Shown piece by piece: positions 1 to 7,568 of a stretch of DNA of 64,000 nucleotides. The notes below the pieces were generated by a model, which saw only the letters and a list, made by a program, of their open reading frames with translations, was not told the DNA's origin and did no database searches. The translations under genes were made by a program, and so were the position numbers. The first letter of the stretch is position 1. Every line of letters starts with the position of its first letter. Origin of the DNA: Candidatus Thorarchaeota archaeon (lineage in GTDB: Archaea > Asgardarchaeota > Thorarchaeia > Thorarchaeales > Thorarchaeaceae). Location: assembly GCA_013388835.1 (NCBI GenBank), contig JACAEL010000014.1:62001-126000 (forward strand), given 5' to 3'.

Positions 1-1
1 C

Positions 2-766
2 GAGTATACGTACCGCTTTCCCATCATGGAGTTGCTGCTTGCGCTAATCCTACTTATGACCTTCCTTACATCATTTGTTCCTGCTACTTCATCCATCAAT
101 ATCGGACGTTCACCAAGCTGGAACGGAACGCTGCCGGCACAGCAGTACTCCGACATCTTCAACAACACCCTTCGTTGGTCGACAATCTCCTGCTTCGCTG
201 GACTCATGCATCCCCTGGCATTCATCGTGCCGATACTCACTTCGATATCTGTAGCTGGCTGCATTGAGGATGGCACTCTGAAGACACTCTTGTCATATCC
301 AACGAAAAGAGAATGGCTTTTGGAGTCCAAAGTCCTGCTGATTACCGTGGTGACTGCACTCACCTCGATTCTAGGCATCACATTCGCCGTAGTCTTTCTG
401 CTACCTTCAGGCCTAGCACTGGGCGACTTGTCCCTTCTGATGAGCGCGACTGTGGTACACATCATCTTGTTGGTTGCATTTGGAACTCTGGTTTCAGTGG
501 TTTTCAAGCGTGTGTCGGTGGCGGCTCTGGGAGGAGTTGCTTTCTGGTACGTCCTCCAGTACCTATTCTCGATGGGACTCAAAGATATCAGAGCGCTATC
601 AGTCTTCCTCCCGCTTCCTGCCGCTATCCTCGCAATTGGGGGACAAGACGGCACAAGCTCGGCACTTCTCGCAACGGAGATTCCCATCTATCTTGTGCTT
701 TCAGTTGGAGTCGCAGCCGCATTGTTCGCTATATGCTTCATGTTGTTCAGGAGACTAGAGGTGTGA
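2..766 (+). CDS. ABC-2 type transporter permease subunit (5' end outside window)
   Basis: Integral membrane permease of an ABC-2 type transporter, whose substrate cannot be read from sequence. The reading frame is open from base 2 (EYTYRFPIMELLLA...), so the true start probably lies upstream and the ATG at 26 is likely internal. About six hydrophobic segments are visible, with a large polar loop after the first and the soluble segment CIEDGTLKTLLSYPTKREWLLESK, the amphipathic stretch usual in ABC-2 permeases (DGTxxxLLSYPxxR). The ATPase should be encoded upstream. The next gene starts 4 nt after the stop and is probably co-transcribed. Confidence 0.75.
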   Translation, partial: EYTYRFPIMELLLALILLMTFLTSFVPATSSINIGRSPSWNGTLPAQQYSDIFNNTLRWSTISCFAGLMHPLAFIVPILTSISVAGCIEDGTLKTLLSYPTKREWLLESKVLLITVVTALTSILGITFAVVFLLPSGLALGDLSLLMSATVVHIILLVAFGTLVSVVFKRVSVAALGGVAFWYVLQYLFSMGLKDIRALSVFLPLPAAILAIGGQDGTSSALLATEIPIYLVLSVGVAAALFAICFMLFRRLEV

Positions 767-770
767 TAGG

Positions 771-1301
771 TTGCGAACTGTCAGACTGTTTCTTGTGGTT
801 TCCCTCGTCATGCTGCTGGGGTCTACTATTAGCTACGTACCTGTCAGCCAGCAGCTCCAGATTTCGAATCAATCGTACGGTGCTCTGTCTTTCAAGGCGA
901 TATCATATACTGAGATTCACGCACGAGTCATAGACCCTGAAGTTGTGACACTCAGCGTATTCGTCCTGACCGAAGAGGATTATCTGACGAGCATCAGGGA
1001 AGGCAGTCTTGTCAATACGACACCCTTGGCAAATGCAGCTGGAGCTTCCGAGATTTCACTGCTTCTTCACTTCCCAGTACCCGACATCTACGGCGTACTT
1101 GTGGAAACAAACGAGAGTCGTACGGTCAGCGTATACGTCACTGTGTCTTCAATACCGCCACAGTTGGCCCCACTAGTGACTGGACTAATACTCCTGACCT
1201 TCACGGTTCTCTTTGTGTTCATCCAGAAGCATACCAGGCAGACCGTGCCCTTGAAACCTGCGCCTCCCATGCCTCTCAATCCCCAAAAACACAACGATTA
1301 G
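771..1301 (+). CDS. Predicted membrane-anchored accessory protein next to ABC-2 permease
   Basis: I do not recognise the family. The 176-aa product begins at a TTG 4 nt after the permease stop. It has an N-terminal hydrophobic signal/anchor (residues ~4-22), a beta-rich region of about 110 residues predicted to lie outside the membrane, one strong transmembrane helix near residues 130-152, and a short Pro-rich cytoplasmic tail (KPAPPMPLNPQKHND). Position and topology suggest an accessory subunit of the same ABC system; that is inference only. Ends in TAG, one of several ordinary uses of TAG as stop in this window. Confidence 0.6.
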   Translation: MRTVRLFLVVSLVMLLGSTISYVPVSQQLQISNQSYGALSFKAISYTEIHARVIDPEVVTLSVFVLTEEDYLTSIREGSLVNTTPLANAAGASEISLLLHFPVPDIYGVLVETNESRTVSVYVTVSSIPPQLAPLVTGLILLTFTVLFVFIQKHTRQTVPLKPAPPMPLNPQKHND

Positions 1302-1414
1302 GCTCTTGTTTCTGCGCGATCCTACTGCAAGACTGAGTTTCCTTGACTTGAGTCCCCGAATTGATGTCAGTGTGGTATGGCCAATGCGTCAGATTGGAAA
1401 ACGGAGTGAGAAGG

Positions 1415-2170
1415 ATGAGGCTGTACCGGACCCGCTACTACAACGGTCCGTCGGTCTTCTCGACGAGGAAGACGATTCTGAAGCTTGAGGTGGACATCTC
1501 AGACAGGGACTGACTGACTGAAACCGGCCTCAAGAGGCTGCTCGATGCGCTTCAAGATGTTCCGAGTCTAGAGGAGTATGCCAGTGCGCGTTTCATGGGC
1601 TCTCACGAGTCCTAGAGATACCTGCCACTCCTCCCATTGGCTCTTGAGCGGAGGTCGGGCTCTGAAACCCTCACGGTCGTGAAAGACATCGGCATAGTCG
1701 ACGGCTGCTACGAGTTCACAGTCGAGTTCGAGTATGAGCAGGTCGGAGACAAAGCCGCGGCATTGGCAATCGATGTCATCTACGATGCAGTGGTTGGACT
1801 AGAAAGTTCGCCGTACCTCTACTACCATACGCACAGGGACAACCCCGAGTGGGTATCTGGGAAGATGATGCTGAAGCATACTGTGATTGCAGGCACATTC
1901 GTCCAGCTGCCTAGCTCCTTTGACAATGAGAGCATCCCGTGGCTAGTGGGCACCATAATCCCCAAGTGGTTTACGCGGCTGGACGAGATCCGCCACGACG
2001 TATCGACTGCGACTGTCACATCCCGGGAGGTGAAGATTGGAAACAAGTATAGTGAGATAATCCGCAGCCGGGAGTGGGCGGTCGTGCGTATGCAGCTACT
2101 GAGTCAGGCCTATAGTGATGCACTGTTCGGTCTTCGTCGCGTGGTCCCAGCCTCTTTGAAGAAGTCCTGA
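1415..2170 (+). pseudogene. Decayed cyanophycin-synthetase/Mur-ligase-like N-terminal domain
   Basis: One continuous frame begins at ATG 1415 after a GGAGTGAGAAGG ribosome-binding site and runs to 2170, interrupted by TGA at 1511-1513 and a TAG about 90 nt later. The conceptual product resembles the N-terminal domain of cyanophycin synthetases and related archaeal Mur-ligase proteins: MRLYRTRYYNGPSVFS, a basic strand, then LLDALQDVPSLEEY, a damaged ALE-RRSG segment where the family has HVxEHVALELQ-xxG, and YEFTVEFEYEQVGDKAA near the domain end. The ATP-grasp and Mur-ligase domains are absent. The last ~110 residues match nothing I recognise. Two stops in one otherwise coherent frame argue for a relic rather than sequencing error. 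Confidence 0.6.
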
Positions 2171-2199
2171 TGCGGAGACGGAGATCTTGAGGTCGGCTC

Positions 2200-2305
2200 G
2201 ACACTTCATGAGACCTCGAGGAGTGACCCCAGTGCCGTTTCTGGGAGTGACAAGACTCCTGTGTCTGACTTTGTCCGGCCAAAGATGAACGGTTGGTGTT
2301 TGCAT
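2200..2305 (+). repeat. Dispersed ~110-bp repeat, copy A
   Basis: This stretch is roughly 75% identical by eye to 9745-9860 on the same strand. Shared blocks include GAGACCTC, CAGTGACCC, GCCGT, ACTCCTGTGTC, TGTCCG and GAACGGT, in the same order with one or two small indels. It lies between two decayed genes here and between etfA and a dolichol-kinase-like gene in the other copy. No intact ORF is shared between copies, so it may be a mobile-element relic, a paralogous gene fragment or a non-coding element. Confidence 0.5.
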
Positions 2306-2487
2306 TCGGGCTCGGCTTCTACTTCATGAGTCTGAATGCAAAGGCCAACCTCAGGTTCATCTTGATAGCGATATTCGAGAAGACGTGGGTGTTCATCATC
2401 GGCCTCTCTTACTTCATCGGTCAGGCCTCTGCTCTGCTCCTAGTAGTTGTGACAGGCGACCTCATCTTCGGGCTGCTGTTCCTTTGA
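2284..2487 (+). pseudogene. C-terminal remnant of a small multi-pass membrane protein
   Basis: The frame reads DERLVFAFGLGFYF, a polar turn, then two further hydrophobic segments ending GDLIFGLLFL. This resembles the last half of ~130-residue bacterial/archaeal membrane proteins with a conserved GDLIFAxLF ending. The N-terminal half is missing: the frame is closed by TGA just upstream, inside the dispersed repeat. After the TGA at 2485 the same frame continues DLLLVRKMPYS to a later stop, suggesting the original C-terminus was also cut. Treated as a relic; a TTG-initiated 64-aa protein from 2293 is the alternative. Confidence 0.45.
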
Positions 2488-2547
2488 GATCTGCTGTTAG
2501 TCCGCAAGATGCCCTATTCCTGTTAAGTGACAGCGTAGACCTTGATG

Positions 2548-3399
2548 CTAGAGCCTCGTGGCGAGCACTCCTTTGACAGAGCTGACCCTCTGAGTGTTAG
2601 TGAAGCCCACCTCTCTCAGTCTTACCATGACTCCCTTCTGCATGTCCCTGCCTCTGTACCGAGAGCCCGGTGAACCCACGTAATGGAAGAGGGTACCGCC
2701 CGGTCTCAAGACCCTGCGCAGCTGGGAGTAGAACTCTATCGAGTACAACTCGGAGTCTGCTGTGAACCTCGGTGGATCGTGAAGTACTGTATCGAACGTT
2801 TCCTTAGGCAGCTCTTTGACTACCTCTACAGCGTCGCCCTTCACGATGCTGACGCGAGGATTGCTGAAGAGCCTCTCAGACCACGGATTGATTCTCGCAA
2901 GGTTCAGGACCTCTTGCTGCCTCTCAATCGTCACGATGCTCTTCACACCCCTGTCCAGACATGCTATCGTCGAGTAGCCCAGTCCGGTGCATATCTCAAG
3001 GACGACAAGTCCAGCTCGCACACAGGCCTCGGCTTTGAGTGCCGCGTCGGTCAACGGGTCCGTGTCCTTCATGGGATGCATGAGCACACCATCAATTAGC
3101 AGTGCAGGTGCCTTGCCCTTGCCAGTCGGTATCAGCTTGTAGAAGTGGTCCCCCCTTATGGCCGCCTTGAACGTACCTGACCCGTCCCAGAAGAAGATGT
3201 TCCCGGGGTCGTCGGCCATCTTCCTGAGGGACTCGACATCCCATGGAAGGTTGTCCAGGCTGACTCTGCTCTCGGTGACGCCGAGGTCTAGAGATAGGAC
3301 TGTGTCCTTCTCTCCTCTGAGGGCAGCATCCAGCGCCTCTCTTGCGGTCTCAGAGTCGATGACGAGCATACCTGTCTGCAGCTCGTTGTCCGTACTCAC
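2548..3399 (-). CDS. Predicted archaeal SAM-dependent methyltransferase (COG2521-like)
   Basis: Class I Rossmann methyltransferase of the archaeal COG2521 type, related in fold to spermidine synthase; substrate unknown. The C-terminal half carries SAM motif I (LEICTGLGYST), an acidic ribose-binding position (VTIERQQEV), GDAVEVVKELP and motif IV DTVLHDPPRF, followed by an RRVLRPGGTLFHY strand. The N-terminal ~110 residues form the family-specific domain. The frame is open to a GTG at 3432, but the GTG at 3399 has an AGAGGAAG ribosome-binding site about 9 nt upstream and is preferred. It lies just downstream of msrA on the same strand, so co-transcription is likely. Confidence 0.75.
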   Translation of the reverse strand: MSTDNELQTGMLVIDSETAREALDAALRGEKDTVLSLDLGVTESRVSLDNLPWDVESLRKMADDPGNIFFWDGSGTFKAAIRGDHFYKLIPTGKGKAPALLIDGVLMHPMKDTDPLTDAALKAEACVRAGLVVLEICTGLGYSTIACLDRGVKSIVTIERQQEVLNLARINPWSERLFSNPRVSIVKGDAVEVVKELPKETFDTVLHDPPRFTADSELYSIEFYSQLRRVLRPGGTLFHYVGSPGSRYRGRDMQKGVMVRLREVGFTNTQRVSSVKGVLATRL

Positions 3400-3435
3400 T
3401 TGTGAGTCTTCCTCTTGGGCTCTGCAGGACACGGG

Positions 3436-3966
3436 CTAGGGGGCGAGCTTGAGCTTGAAGACCTTCTCGAACTTGTCCACCTTGGGCTTCACCACCAGTC
3501 GGCAGTACGACTGGTTTGGGTTTCTTCGGAAGTAGTTCTGGTGGTACTCCTCTGCCTTGAAGAACTCCACGAATGGCACTATCTCCGTCACAATGGGGCT
3601 CTTCCACTTGCCGCTCCTGGCAAGTTGTTCCTTCATCTCTTCCGCCTGCTGTCTCTGTTCATCACTGTGGTAGAAGATGACCGACCTGTACTGGGTCCCA
3701 ACGTCATTCCCTTGACGGTTCAGTGTCGTGGGGTCATGCGCCTCAAAGAACACCTCGAGGACTTCCCGGTAGGATATCTGTGCCGGGTCGAATTCTATCT
3801 GGCAGACTTCAGCATGGCCAGTCCTGCCAGTGCAGACCTGTTCGTAAGTAGGGTCTCTGACATGCCCTCCTGAGTATCCGGAGACAACTGAGGTCACGCC
3901 TCTGAGTCGCTGAAAGATGGCCTCGATGCACCAGAAGCATCCGCCTCCAAGTGTAGCCTTCTCCAT
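3436..3966 (-). CDS. msrA: Peptide methionine sulfoxide reductase MsrA
   Basis: Reduces methionine-S-sulfoxide in proteins and free methionine in the cytoplasm. The N-terminal [13 protein letters not shown] contains the catalytic GCFWC motif (Cys10, with Cys13), followed by [18 protein letters not shown] and [12 protein letters not shown], all MsrA signatures; EEYHQNYF is also typical. Length 176 aa fits the family. The ATG at 3966 is chosen because it places the GGCFWC motif at the usual distance from the start; the frame is open about 13 codons further. MsrB is encoded separately at 37.9 kb. Confidence 0.93.
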   Translation of the reverse strand: MEKATLGGGCFWCIEAIFQRLRGVTSVVSGYSGGHVRDPTYEQVCTGRTGHAEVCQIEFDPAQISYREVLEVFFEAHDPTTLNRQGNDVGTQYRSVIFYHSDEQRQQAEEMKEQLARSGKWKSPIVTEIVPFVEFFKAEEYHQNYFRRNPNQSYCRLVVKPKVDKFEKVFKLKLAP

Positions 3967-3988
3967 ATGATGCCATAACGATACAATG

Positions 3989-4255
3989 CTAATCAAGAAG
4001 CTCATAGAGGAACGGGAGGTCTTGCATCAGTTCGGTGAAAGGCAAGGCCTTGTCGATGAGCTGACATGGGACATACCGCAAAGCGTTCTGTGGGATGCCA
4101 TCTATGAATCTGCAGAGCCCGTTGATTTCGTCTGTGGACACTTCAGCGCCTTGCGTCGGAGCGAGAAACACGGCGTATGCGAATGGTCATGGATGGCGAG
4201 AGAGAGGATGGCATTGATGATGAGGTCAATCCAGCGGACGACCTCTAGTGGACTG
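3989..4255 (-). pseudogene. Possible frameshifted ORF upstream of msrA
   Basis: On the minus strand one frame reads RFSPLEVVRWIDLIINAILSL and, after an apparent +/-1 shift near 4165-4175, another reads VFLAPTQGAEVSTDEINGLCRFIDGIP and on to FLYELLD with TAG at 3989. Joined, they give a plausible globular protein of about 85 residues, but neither half has a convincing start. No family recognised. It ends 22 nt before msrA on the same strand. It could equally be a short GTG-started gene of 60 codons (3989-4171). Confidence 0.3.
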
Positions 4256-4298
4256 AATCGCCATCATCTCAATCCATAGAGCATGGATAGCCCTCTGT

Positions 4299-4709
4299 CT
4301 ACTTAAGCGGGACGTATGCTGAGCTCTTTGTCGCACCAATCCCCGGTGACCCATGAGAAACCTTGTGAGTTGTGATGCTGAACGATCCCAGGCACTCGCC
4401 AATCATCTGAGGCTGGATCTTGACTTTGACGAACTCCTTGCCGTTGTGTACAGCGATGGTGAGGTCGACCATTTCCGGGAGGATGACCATGTCGCGGCAG
4501 TGGGTCTTGACGATGACCTCTTTGCCCTTCCTCTGGGCCTTTCTGGCTTCGCGGAGTGCCATGAGGAGTTTCTTCTGACGTTGGGGGAGACCTCTCTTTA
4601 GTGTCCTTCTTCTGTGAGAGGGCAAAATCTGAATGAGCTCATCCATGTTCATCTTGGCTAGCTCTTCGAGCTCGTATCCGCGGTACTTGATGACACCCTT
4701 CTGCGACAT
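4299..4709 (-). CDS. rps19: Small ribosomal subunit protein uS19
   Basis: Ribosomal protein uS19 of the 30S head, binding 16S rRNA near the A site. The 136-aa product has the archaeal/eukaryotic N-terminal extension (YRGYELEELAKMNMDELI, RRRTLKRG) and the uS19 core VIVKTHCRDMVILPEM, GKEFVKVKIQPQMIG, and the C-terminal HGxPGIGATKSS. The ATG at 4709 is preceded by CCGGTGAT and gives the family's normal N-terminus; the open frame extends 24 codons upstream without family similarity. Stop is TAG. In most archaea this gene sits between L2 and L22 in the S10 cluster; here no other ribosomal gene adjoins it. Confidence 0.93.
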   Translation of the reverse strand: MSQKGVIKYRGYELEELAKMNMDELIQILPSHRRRTLKRGLPQRQKKLLMALREARKAQRKGKEVIVKTHCRDMVILPEMVDLTIAVHNGKEFVKVKIQPQMIGECLGSFSITTHKVSHGSPGIGATKSSAYVPLK

Positions 4710-4865
4710 TGAATCACCGGAGAACGGCACAAGGCATGGTCTGTGACCTGCCAGAATTGGCTGAGTTCTCTCTGGTATCAATTTAAGTCTATCTTTATGC
4801 TCAGTCCGTCACGACATACTTCTTGTCTCAACGAGAGCCGCAGAGGTGCTCGCTGGTGCGTGGTG

Positions 4866-5441
4866 TCATGCGTCCGGGGGTGGACCCGATCCCGGCTGTC
4901 TAAGTTGAGTCCCCTTCTCCTCCAGTCTGCCGGCCTTCCTCATCGCGTCCGGTACCCAGACGAGAGCAGATTCAAGACCGGGGTCCCGTGCCAATGCCTT
5001 CCTTGCCAAGTCAAGGGCCTTCTCCCACCTTCCGAGTTCGTAATTCACCTCTGCCATGTGGAGCAGTACTAGCGGGGACTTCTCCTCCAGTTTCAAAGCA
5101 CTCTCAAATGATGCAAGGGCCTCCTCGAGCTTGCCGGTCTTTCTGAGGCAGACTCCTCGGTTGAAGTGTGGTATTGCGCTTTTGGGAGCAATCCTTGATG
5201 CCTGTTCCAGCAATGCCAGGGCCTCCTGTGTCTGAGAGGAATCAAAGGCTGGCTCTGCCTGCACTTCCATCAGGGCCACTGCCAGTGTGACCATTGCGTC
5301 GCCATTCTGGGGGTTCTTTGTAAGTATACTCCTAAGAATGGGAATTGAATCGGCTGCCTTTCCGGCCGTCAGTAGTCTGGCAGCCTGTTCATATTCGTTC
5401 TCCTTGGTCTTGGGTTTGAAGAGTGGCATACTGAGGCTCAT
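4866..5441 (-). CDS. TPR-repeat protein
   Basis: 191-aa soluble protein made mostly of tetratricopeptide repeats, a protein-protein interaction scaffold. Repeats can be seen at ~19-52 (EQAARLLTAGKAADSIPIL), ~53-85, ~86-119 (AIPHFNRGVCLRKTGKLEEA) and ~120-153 (VLLHMAEVNYELGRWEKA), with the typical G-A-F/Y-A-P pattern. The C-terminal tail is Pro/Gly-rich and probably disordered. The partner is unknown. It is transcribed divergently from the phosphohexomutase, with about 60 nt between the starts; an alternative start is the second Met, four codons in. Confidence 0.8.
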   Translation of the reverse strand: MSLSMPLFKPKTKENEYEQAARLLTAGKAADSIPILRSILTKNPQNGDAMVTLAVALMEVQAEPAFDSSQTQEALALLEQASRIAPKSAIPHFNRGVCLRKTGKLEEALASFESALKLEEKSPLVLLHMAEVNYELGRWEKALDLARKALARDPGLESALVWVPDAMRKAGRLEEKGTQLRQPGSGPPPDA

Positions 5442-5500
5442 GGCGCAGCACAGTGACTATGCTCTTAAGCACATAGCTTTGACATGCGATTGGTGATATC

Positions 5501-6856
5501 TTGACCCATCTCTTCGGTACAAATGGAGTACGTGGGGTCATCAACTCCGAGCTCACTGTCGACATGGTCCTAGACATAGCCCGTGCAGTCGGAACGGTCT
5601 TGGGACCTGCGCCGATTGCAGTGTCTAGAGACTCGCGGATGGGCGGGGACATGTATCTGTCGGCGGTCGTGTCCGGTCTGCTGTCCACCGGTTGCAGTGT
5701 TGTCGACATTGGGCCTGCCCCAACTCCGACTCTTCAGTATGCCATACCGCGCATTCGATGTGCCGGCGGAGTGATGGTCACCGCATCTCACAATCCGCCG
5801 AGGTTCAGTGGGGTGAAGGTGATCGGTGCTGATGGCATTGAGGTCAGTCGTGAAGTGGAGGCCCGCATCGAGAGCGTTTATTTCGCGAAGTCCTTCAGGA
5901 ACGTGAGCTGGACAGAGATACGAGGAGTCACCCGTGACGATTCACCCATTCGCAGTTACATCGATGCAATCAAGTCGAAGGTGAACTCTGAGGCCATACG
6001 AAAGCGGTCGCTGAAGGTAGTCGTGGATGGGGCCAACAGCGTCGGCTCACTTGTGACTCCACTTCTTCTTCGGGAGCTTGGCTGTCATGTGGTGAGCATA
6101 AACGCTCAGATGGATGGGCACTTTCCGGGTCGAGAACCAGAACCACTGCCCGAGAACATCACTTTCCTCAGTCAGGCTGTCAAGTCCCTCGGCGCAGACC
6201 TTGGAATCGCACATGACGGGGACGCTGACCGTGCCACATTCGTGGACGAGAGAGGACAGGTCCTATGGGGCGACCAGTCCTTTGCCATAGTCGCCTCTCG
6301 TGTGTTGAGGCGGATGAAGGACTCGGTGCTTGTCACGCCGGTGAGTAGCGGGCGGCTGATTGAGGACGTTGCCAGAGACGCGGGGGCACGAGTGGAATGG
6401 ACACGCGTGGGGAGCGTAGTGGTGTCTCACAGGCTGGTCGAGATTGGTGCACAACTGGGTGGCGAGGAGAATGGGGGTGTGTTCTATCCGCTCCATCAAC
6501 CAGTCCGAGACGGAGCGATGACTGCAGCTCTGATAGTCGAGATCATGTCGACCGAGGAGAAGTCACTCTCGCGACTGGTCGCTGAGTTGCCGGTCTACTA
6601 CAACAAGAAGTCAAAGGTCCCGGTTCCACCTGAGAAGGAGGAGTCGGTTCTGCCATCACTCTTGCAAATGACAGATGGTATGCAGAGAGTCACACTTGAT
6701 GGAGTAAAAGTGATCTACGACGAAGGGTGGGTCCTCATGCGTCCCTCAGGAACTGAGCCGCTGTGGAGGTGTTTCGCGGAAGGAAGGAGTCTCGAGTCCG
6801 CAACACACCTCTGCAAGCTGGGCGAAGACATGATTCGGAGCGCAGCTGGCTTGTGA
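5501..6856 (+). CDS. glmM: Phosphoglucosamine mutase / phosphohexomutase
   Basis: Alpha-D-phosphohexomutase that moves phosphate between C1 and C6 of hexose phosphates; the archaeal GlmM/phosphomannomutase group feeds UDP-GlcNAc or GDP-mannose synthesis. Four family motifs are intact: phosphoserine loop TASHNPP (Ser96), metal-binding DGDADR (Asp239/241/243), sugar-binding GEENGG (321-326) and phosphate-binding RPSGTEP (414-420). N-terminal FGTNGVRG is GlmM-like. The 451-aa length is normal. Translation starts at TTG 5501 after GGTGAT. Substrate preference between GlcN and Man/Glc cannot be fixed from motifs alone. It converges on the DPM2-like gene, with a terminator hairpin between. Confidence 0.9.
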   Translation: MTHLFGTNGVRGVINSELTVDMVLDIARAVGTVLGPAPIAVSRDSRMGGDMYLSAVVSGLLSTGCSVVDIGPAPTPTLQYAIPRIRCAGGVMVTASHNPPRFSGVKVIGADGIEVSREVEARIESVYFAKSFRNVSWTEIRGVTRDDSPIRSYIDAIKSKVNSEAIRKRSLKVVVDGANSVGSLVTPLLLRELGCHVVSINAQMDGHFPGREPEPLPENITFLSQAVKSLGADLGIAHDGDADRATFVDERGQVLWGDQSFAIVASRVLRRMKDSVLVTPVSSGRLIEDVARDAGARVEWTRVGSVVVSHRLVEIGAQLGGEENGGVFYPLHQPVRDGAMTAALIVEIMSTEEKSLSRLVAELPVYYNKKSKVPVPPEKEESVLPSLLQMTDGMQRVTLDGVKVIYDEGWVLMRPSGTEPLWRCFAEGRSLESATHLCKLGEDMIRSAAGL

Positions 6857-6895
6857 AACCAGCGAGCGTCACCATCGTAGATAGAACTCACGAGA

Positions 6896-6921
6896 TGAGG
6901 AAGACCGGGTGGCCTTCCTCA
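6896..6921. terminator. Hairpin between convergent glmM and DPM2-like genes
   Basis: TGAGGAAG (6896-6903) pairs perfectly with CTTCCTCA (6914-6921) across a 10-nt loop. It lies in the 90-nt gap between two convergent genes, where a bidirectional terminator would be expected. There is no long U-tract, so the role is inferred from position and pairing. Confidence 0.5.
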
Positions 6922-6946
6922 CTCAGATTGTGATCCCGAGAATGAC

Positions 6947-7297
6947 CTACTGGGTCTTCTCTTCCTTCTTCTCTTCCTTCTTCTCTCCCGACACGGACTC
7001 CTCATCGAAGTCGAAGTCCTCGAGAGGCTCAGGGGCGGGTGTGGTGAGCATGGTCCAGCCAATCCACATTGCAATCACACATATCAGGACTGCAGCCAGC
7101 CAGACCGGAAGGATGATCAGAAACATCGGGTCTGGAGCGAGAATCTGGTCAAGGATCGTTCCTGCACCGAAGGTAGTATGGACCCAGTCTCCGAGGCTTG
7201 GAATCAACTTCAGAAGGACAAGTCCCCATGTATAGTACACCATGACTAGTAGCGCCAGGATAAGCATCAATGCGCCTGCAATCTTCTCTTTGCCCAT
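6947..7297 (-). CDS. DPM2-like two-helix membrane protein
   Basis: 116-aa protein with two transmembrane helices (~7-32 and ~58-82) and an acidic/lysine-rich cytosolic tail ending KKEEKKEEKTQ. Helix 1, KIAGALMLILALLVMVYYTW followed by LVLLKLIP, resembles the first helix of eukaryotic DPM2 ([20 protein letters not shown] then VILLPFID), including the YYT-x-W/G turn and the aliphatic-Pro/Ile end. Spacing to helix 2 is also similar. DPM2 is the regulatory/stabilising subunit of dolichol-phosphate-mannose synthase and also associates with GPI-GlcNAc transferase. The assignment is by eye, with no database search. Nearby GlmM and polyprenol-phosphate genes are consistent with glycosylation. A TATA-like box lies about 55 nt upstream. 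Confidence 0.5.
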   Translation of the reverse strand: MGKEKIAGALMLILALLVMVYYTWGLVLLKLIPSLGDWVHTTFGAGTILDQILAPDPMFLIILPVWLAAVLICVIAMWIGWTMLTTPAPEPLEDFDFDEESVSGEKKEEKKEEKTQ

Positions 7298-7351
7298 TTA
7301 TCCGTCTCCTGAGTGGGAGTTATGGAACTGATTCCATGACGGCTTCGTCTA

Positions 7352-7377
7352 TCATAAAAGGATTACGCAGCTGCGTA
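7352..7377 (-). promoter_or_regulatory. TATA-like box with adjacent 14-bp palindrome
   Basis: Read on the minus strand, CCTTTTATGATAG (around 7352-7360) is a TATA-like element about 25-30 nt before the expected transcription start of the DPM2-like gene. Just upstream lies the perfect palindrome TACGCAGCTGCGTA (7364-7377), in the position of an archaeal BRE or activator/operator site. It could also serve the divergent etfBA genes. Confidence 0.4.
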
Positions 7378-7499
7378 TATTCCGTCGGCGCAGGTGACAA
7401 CGTACGTCTGGTGCAAGCCCAGATGAGCCGTCCGGACTTCGGTTCGAGTCGTAGTCGTCGTTCGTGTGCTCCGTGTTCCTTGCTTGTCCTCGTGCGCAT

Positions 7500-7508
7500 T
7501 GCTTATAA
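7500..7508 (+). promoter_or_regulatory. TATA box upstream of etfBA
   Basis: The element TGCTTATAATG lies about 25 nt before the expected transcription start and 35-60 nt before the etfB start codon, matching the archaeal TATA consensus. It predicts a short 5' leader. Confidence 0.45.
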
Positions 7509-7568
7509 TGGGCGCAGTTCAGTCTGCGGGCCACAGCAAAGATGGGAACTCACTCTGAGGTGCGTGCG

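Noticed and set aside
313-933. Long plus-strand frame overlapping the ABC-2 permease and its partner
   Set aside because: Composition (Arg/Ser/Cys-rich, no fold pattern) is that of an out-of-frame shadow of two real genes.
1511-1513. In-frame TGA as selenocysteine codon in the cyanophycin-like relic
   Set aside because: A second stop follows in the same frame and the family has no Cys/Sec at this place.
7430-7460. GGTTCGAGTC resembling a tRNA T-loop
   Set aside because: No matching T-stem, acceptor stem or anticodon arm could be built around it.
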